DNA from: Spirochaetaceae bacterium
GTDB taxonomy: Bacteria > Spirochaetota > Spirochaetia > Treponematales > Breznakiellaceae
Length of the DNA stretch: 6,176 nucleotides
Assembly (NCBI GenBank): GCA_031267475.1
Contig: JAIRZA010000066.1
Coordinates: 1-6,176, forward strand
Reading direction: 5' to 3'
Shown piece after piece: positions 5,895-6,176 of this stretch; within the stretch, counting starts at the first letter, position 1; each line of letters begins with the position of its first letter. The translations under genes were made by a program, and so were the position numbers. The notes beneath the pieces were generated by a model that was not told the origin of the DNA, searched no databases, and saw nothing but the letters and a program-made list of their open reading frames with translations.

Positions 5895-5935
5895 ACCTAT
5901 CCTCTTTATCCCCCTTATAAGCAAGATTAACAGTA

Positions 5936-5941
5936 ATTATA
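5936..5941 (-). promoter_or_regulatory. Possible -10 box of the uxaC promoter
   Basis: On the minus strand a perfect TATAAT (5941-5936) lies 42 bases upstream of the uxaC ATG. No recognisable -35 hexamer sits 16-18 bases further upstream, so the promoter is weak, activator-dependent or absent. Only the -10 is supported. Confidence 0.35.
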
Positions 5942-5978
5942 TGCCTTAAACAAGCGGCCGCGTTGCGGGCGTATATTT

Positions 5979-6015
5979 GATTTGCCCGGCAAACCAGCCG
6001 TCCGCCGGGCAAATC
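5979..6015. repeat. 12-bp perfect inverted repeat upstream of uxaC
   Basis: GATTTGCCCGGC (5979-5990) and GCCGGGCAAATC (6004-6015) form a perfect 12-bp stem around a 13-base loop, about 85 bases upstream of the uxaC start. It is GC-rich and followed on the plus strand by CCGCGATTTTT, so it could end a plus-strand transcript or serve as an operator or dispersed repeat. Nothing decides between these. Confidence 0.5.
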
Positions 6016-6059
6016 CCGCGATTTTTCAGGCAAAAATCTTGCAAAACGGCTTATTACAT

Positions 6060-6096
6060 GAGCCTGTTCCAAAATCGGTTATTTTGTAACAGGCTC
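6060..6096. terminator. Terminator-like inverted repeat
   Basis: GAGCCTGTTCCAAAAT (6060-6075) and ATTTTGTAACAGGCTC (6081-6096) form a 16-bp stem with a single mismatch around a 5-base loop. A short T-run (TTTTT, 6103-6107) follows on the plus strand after TTGCAG. There is no plus-strand gene just before it. It could separate uxaC from a gene to the right, act on either strand, or be a dispersed repeat. Confidence 0.45.
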
Positions 6097-6098
6097 TT

Positions 6099-6143
6099 GC
6101 AGTTTTTCGCCCTATGGGCGCGTCATGATGACGACAAAACTGC
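6099..6143. repeat. Branched palindrome: outer stem enclosing two hairpins
   Basis: An outer stem GCAGTTTT (6099-6106) with AAAACTGC (6136-6143) encloses two adjacent perfect hairpins, CGCCC/GGGCG (6108-6112/6116-6120) and CGTCAT/ATGACG (6121-6126/6128-6133). The shape is a three-way junction. Another small hairpin, CAAGC/GCTTG (6164-6168/6172-6176), sits at the very edge of the window. Together with the two inverted repeats before it, this fills the gene-free stretch 5895-6176. Confidence 0.5.
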
Positions 6144-6176
6144 GGTTTTCATAAGTTGCTGGACAAGCTTTGCTTG

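Noticed and set aside
5895..5924. Upstream TTG start for uxaC adding ten residues
   Set aside because: The ATG at 5894 has a well-placed GAGG site and a family-like N-terminus; the TTG extension does not look like UxaC.
5803..6072. Minus-strand 89-aa ORF upstream of uxaC
   Set aside because: It overlaps the uxaC start in another frame and runs through inverted repeats, with no family features.

Overview
The window reads as a bacterial chromosomal segment made of two parts. The left part (about 1-2575) is an accessory array of AT-rich single-gene units separated by long, highly structured, near-identical repeats. The right part (about 2925-6176) is ordinary, more GC-rich housekeeping sequence on the minus strand, holding hisC and uxaC. 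The repeat style, the short palindromes and the DDE-type transposase remnant suggest a spirochaete, perhaps a gut-type Treponema. That is inference: there is no rRNA or other marker gene here.

Left part, in order: the C-terminal tail of a probable PIN-domain (VapC-like) toxin (1-98); repeat R1 (112-333); a GIY-YIG nuclease family gene (422-1114) with its own near-consensus promoter; repeat R2 (1145-1377); an unrecognised 292-aa protein encoded in the opposite direction (1394-2272, minus) with its own promoter; and a shorter repeat R3 (2389-2563). All three repeats point the same way. Each begins CACATAACG and ends CGTTAT(G/A)(T/C)G, with a second inner pair of complementary boxes and unequal spacers. 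That is the layout of an integron attC site, though these repeats are much longer than usual. The best complementarity at each gene boundary lies between the two ends of the same gene unit, as expected for mobile cassettes. I therefore read this as the distal end of an integron-type (or integron-like) cassette array. No integrase is visible.

Immediately after R3 is a frameshifted, truncated remnant of a DDE-type transposase (2573-2742, minus). Next come two copies, about 100 bp apart, of a paired-hairpin unit (2750-2948); the last hairpin contains the hisC stop codon.

Right part, all minus strand and so transcribed right to left: uxaC (uronate isomerase, hexuronate catabolism), a short unrecognised ORF that looks like the C-terminal tail of a larger protein, and hisC (histidinol-phosphate aminotransferase). 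They are closely spaced and could be cotranscribed, but they have no obvious common pathway. Upstream of uxaC (5895-6176) I see no gene; the stretch holds several strong inverted repeats and a branched palindromic structure.
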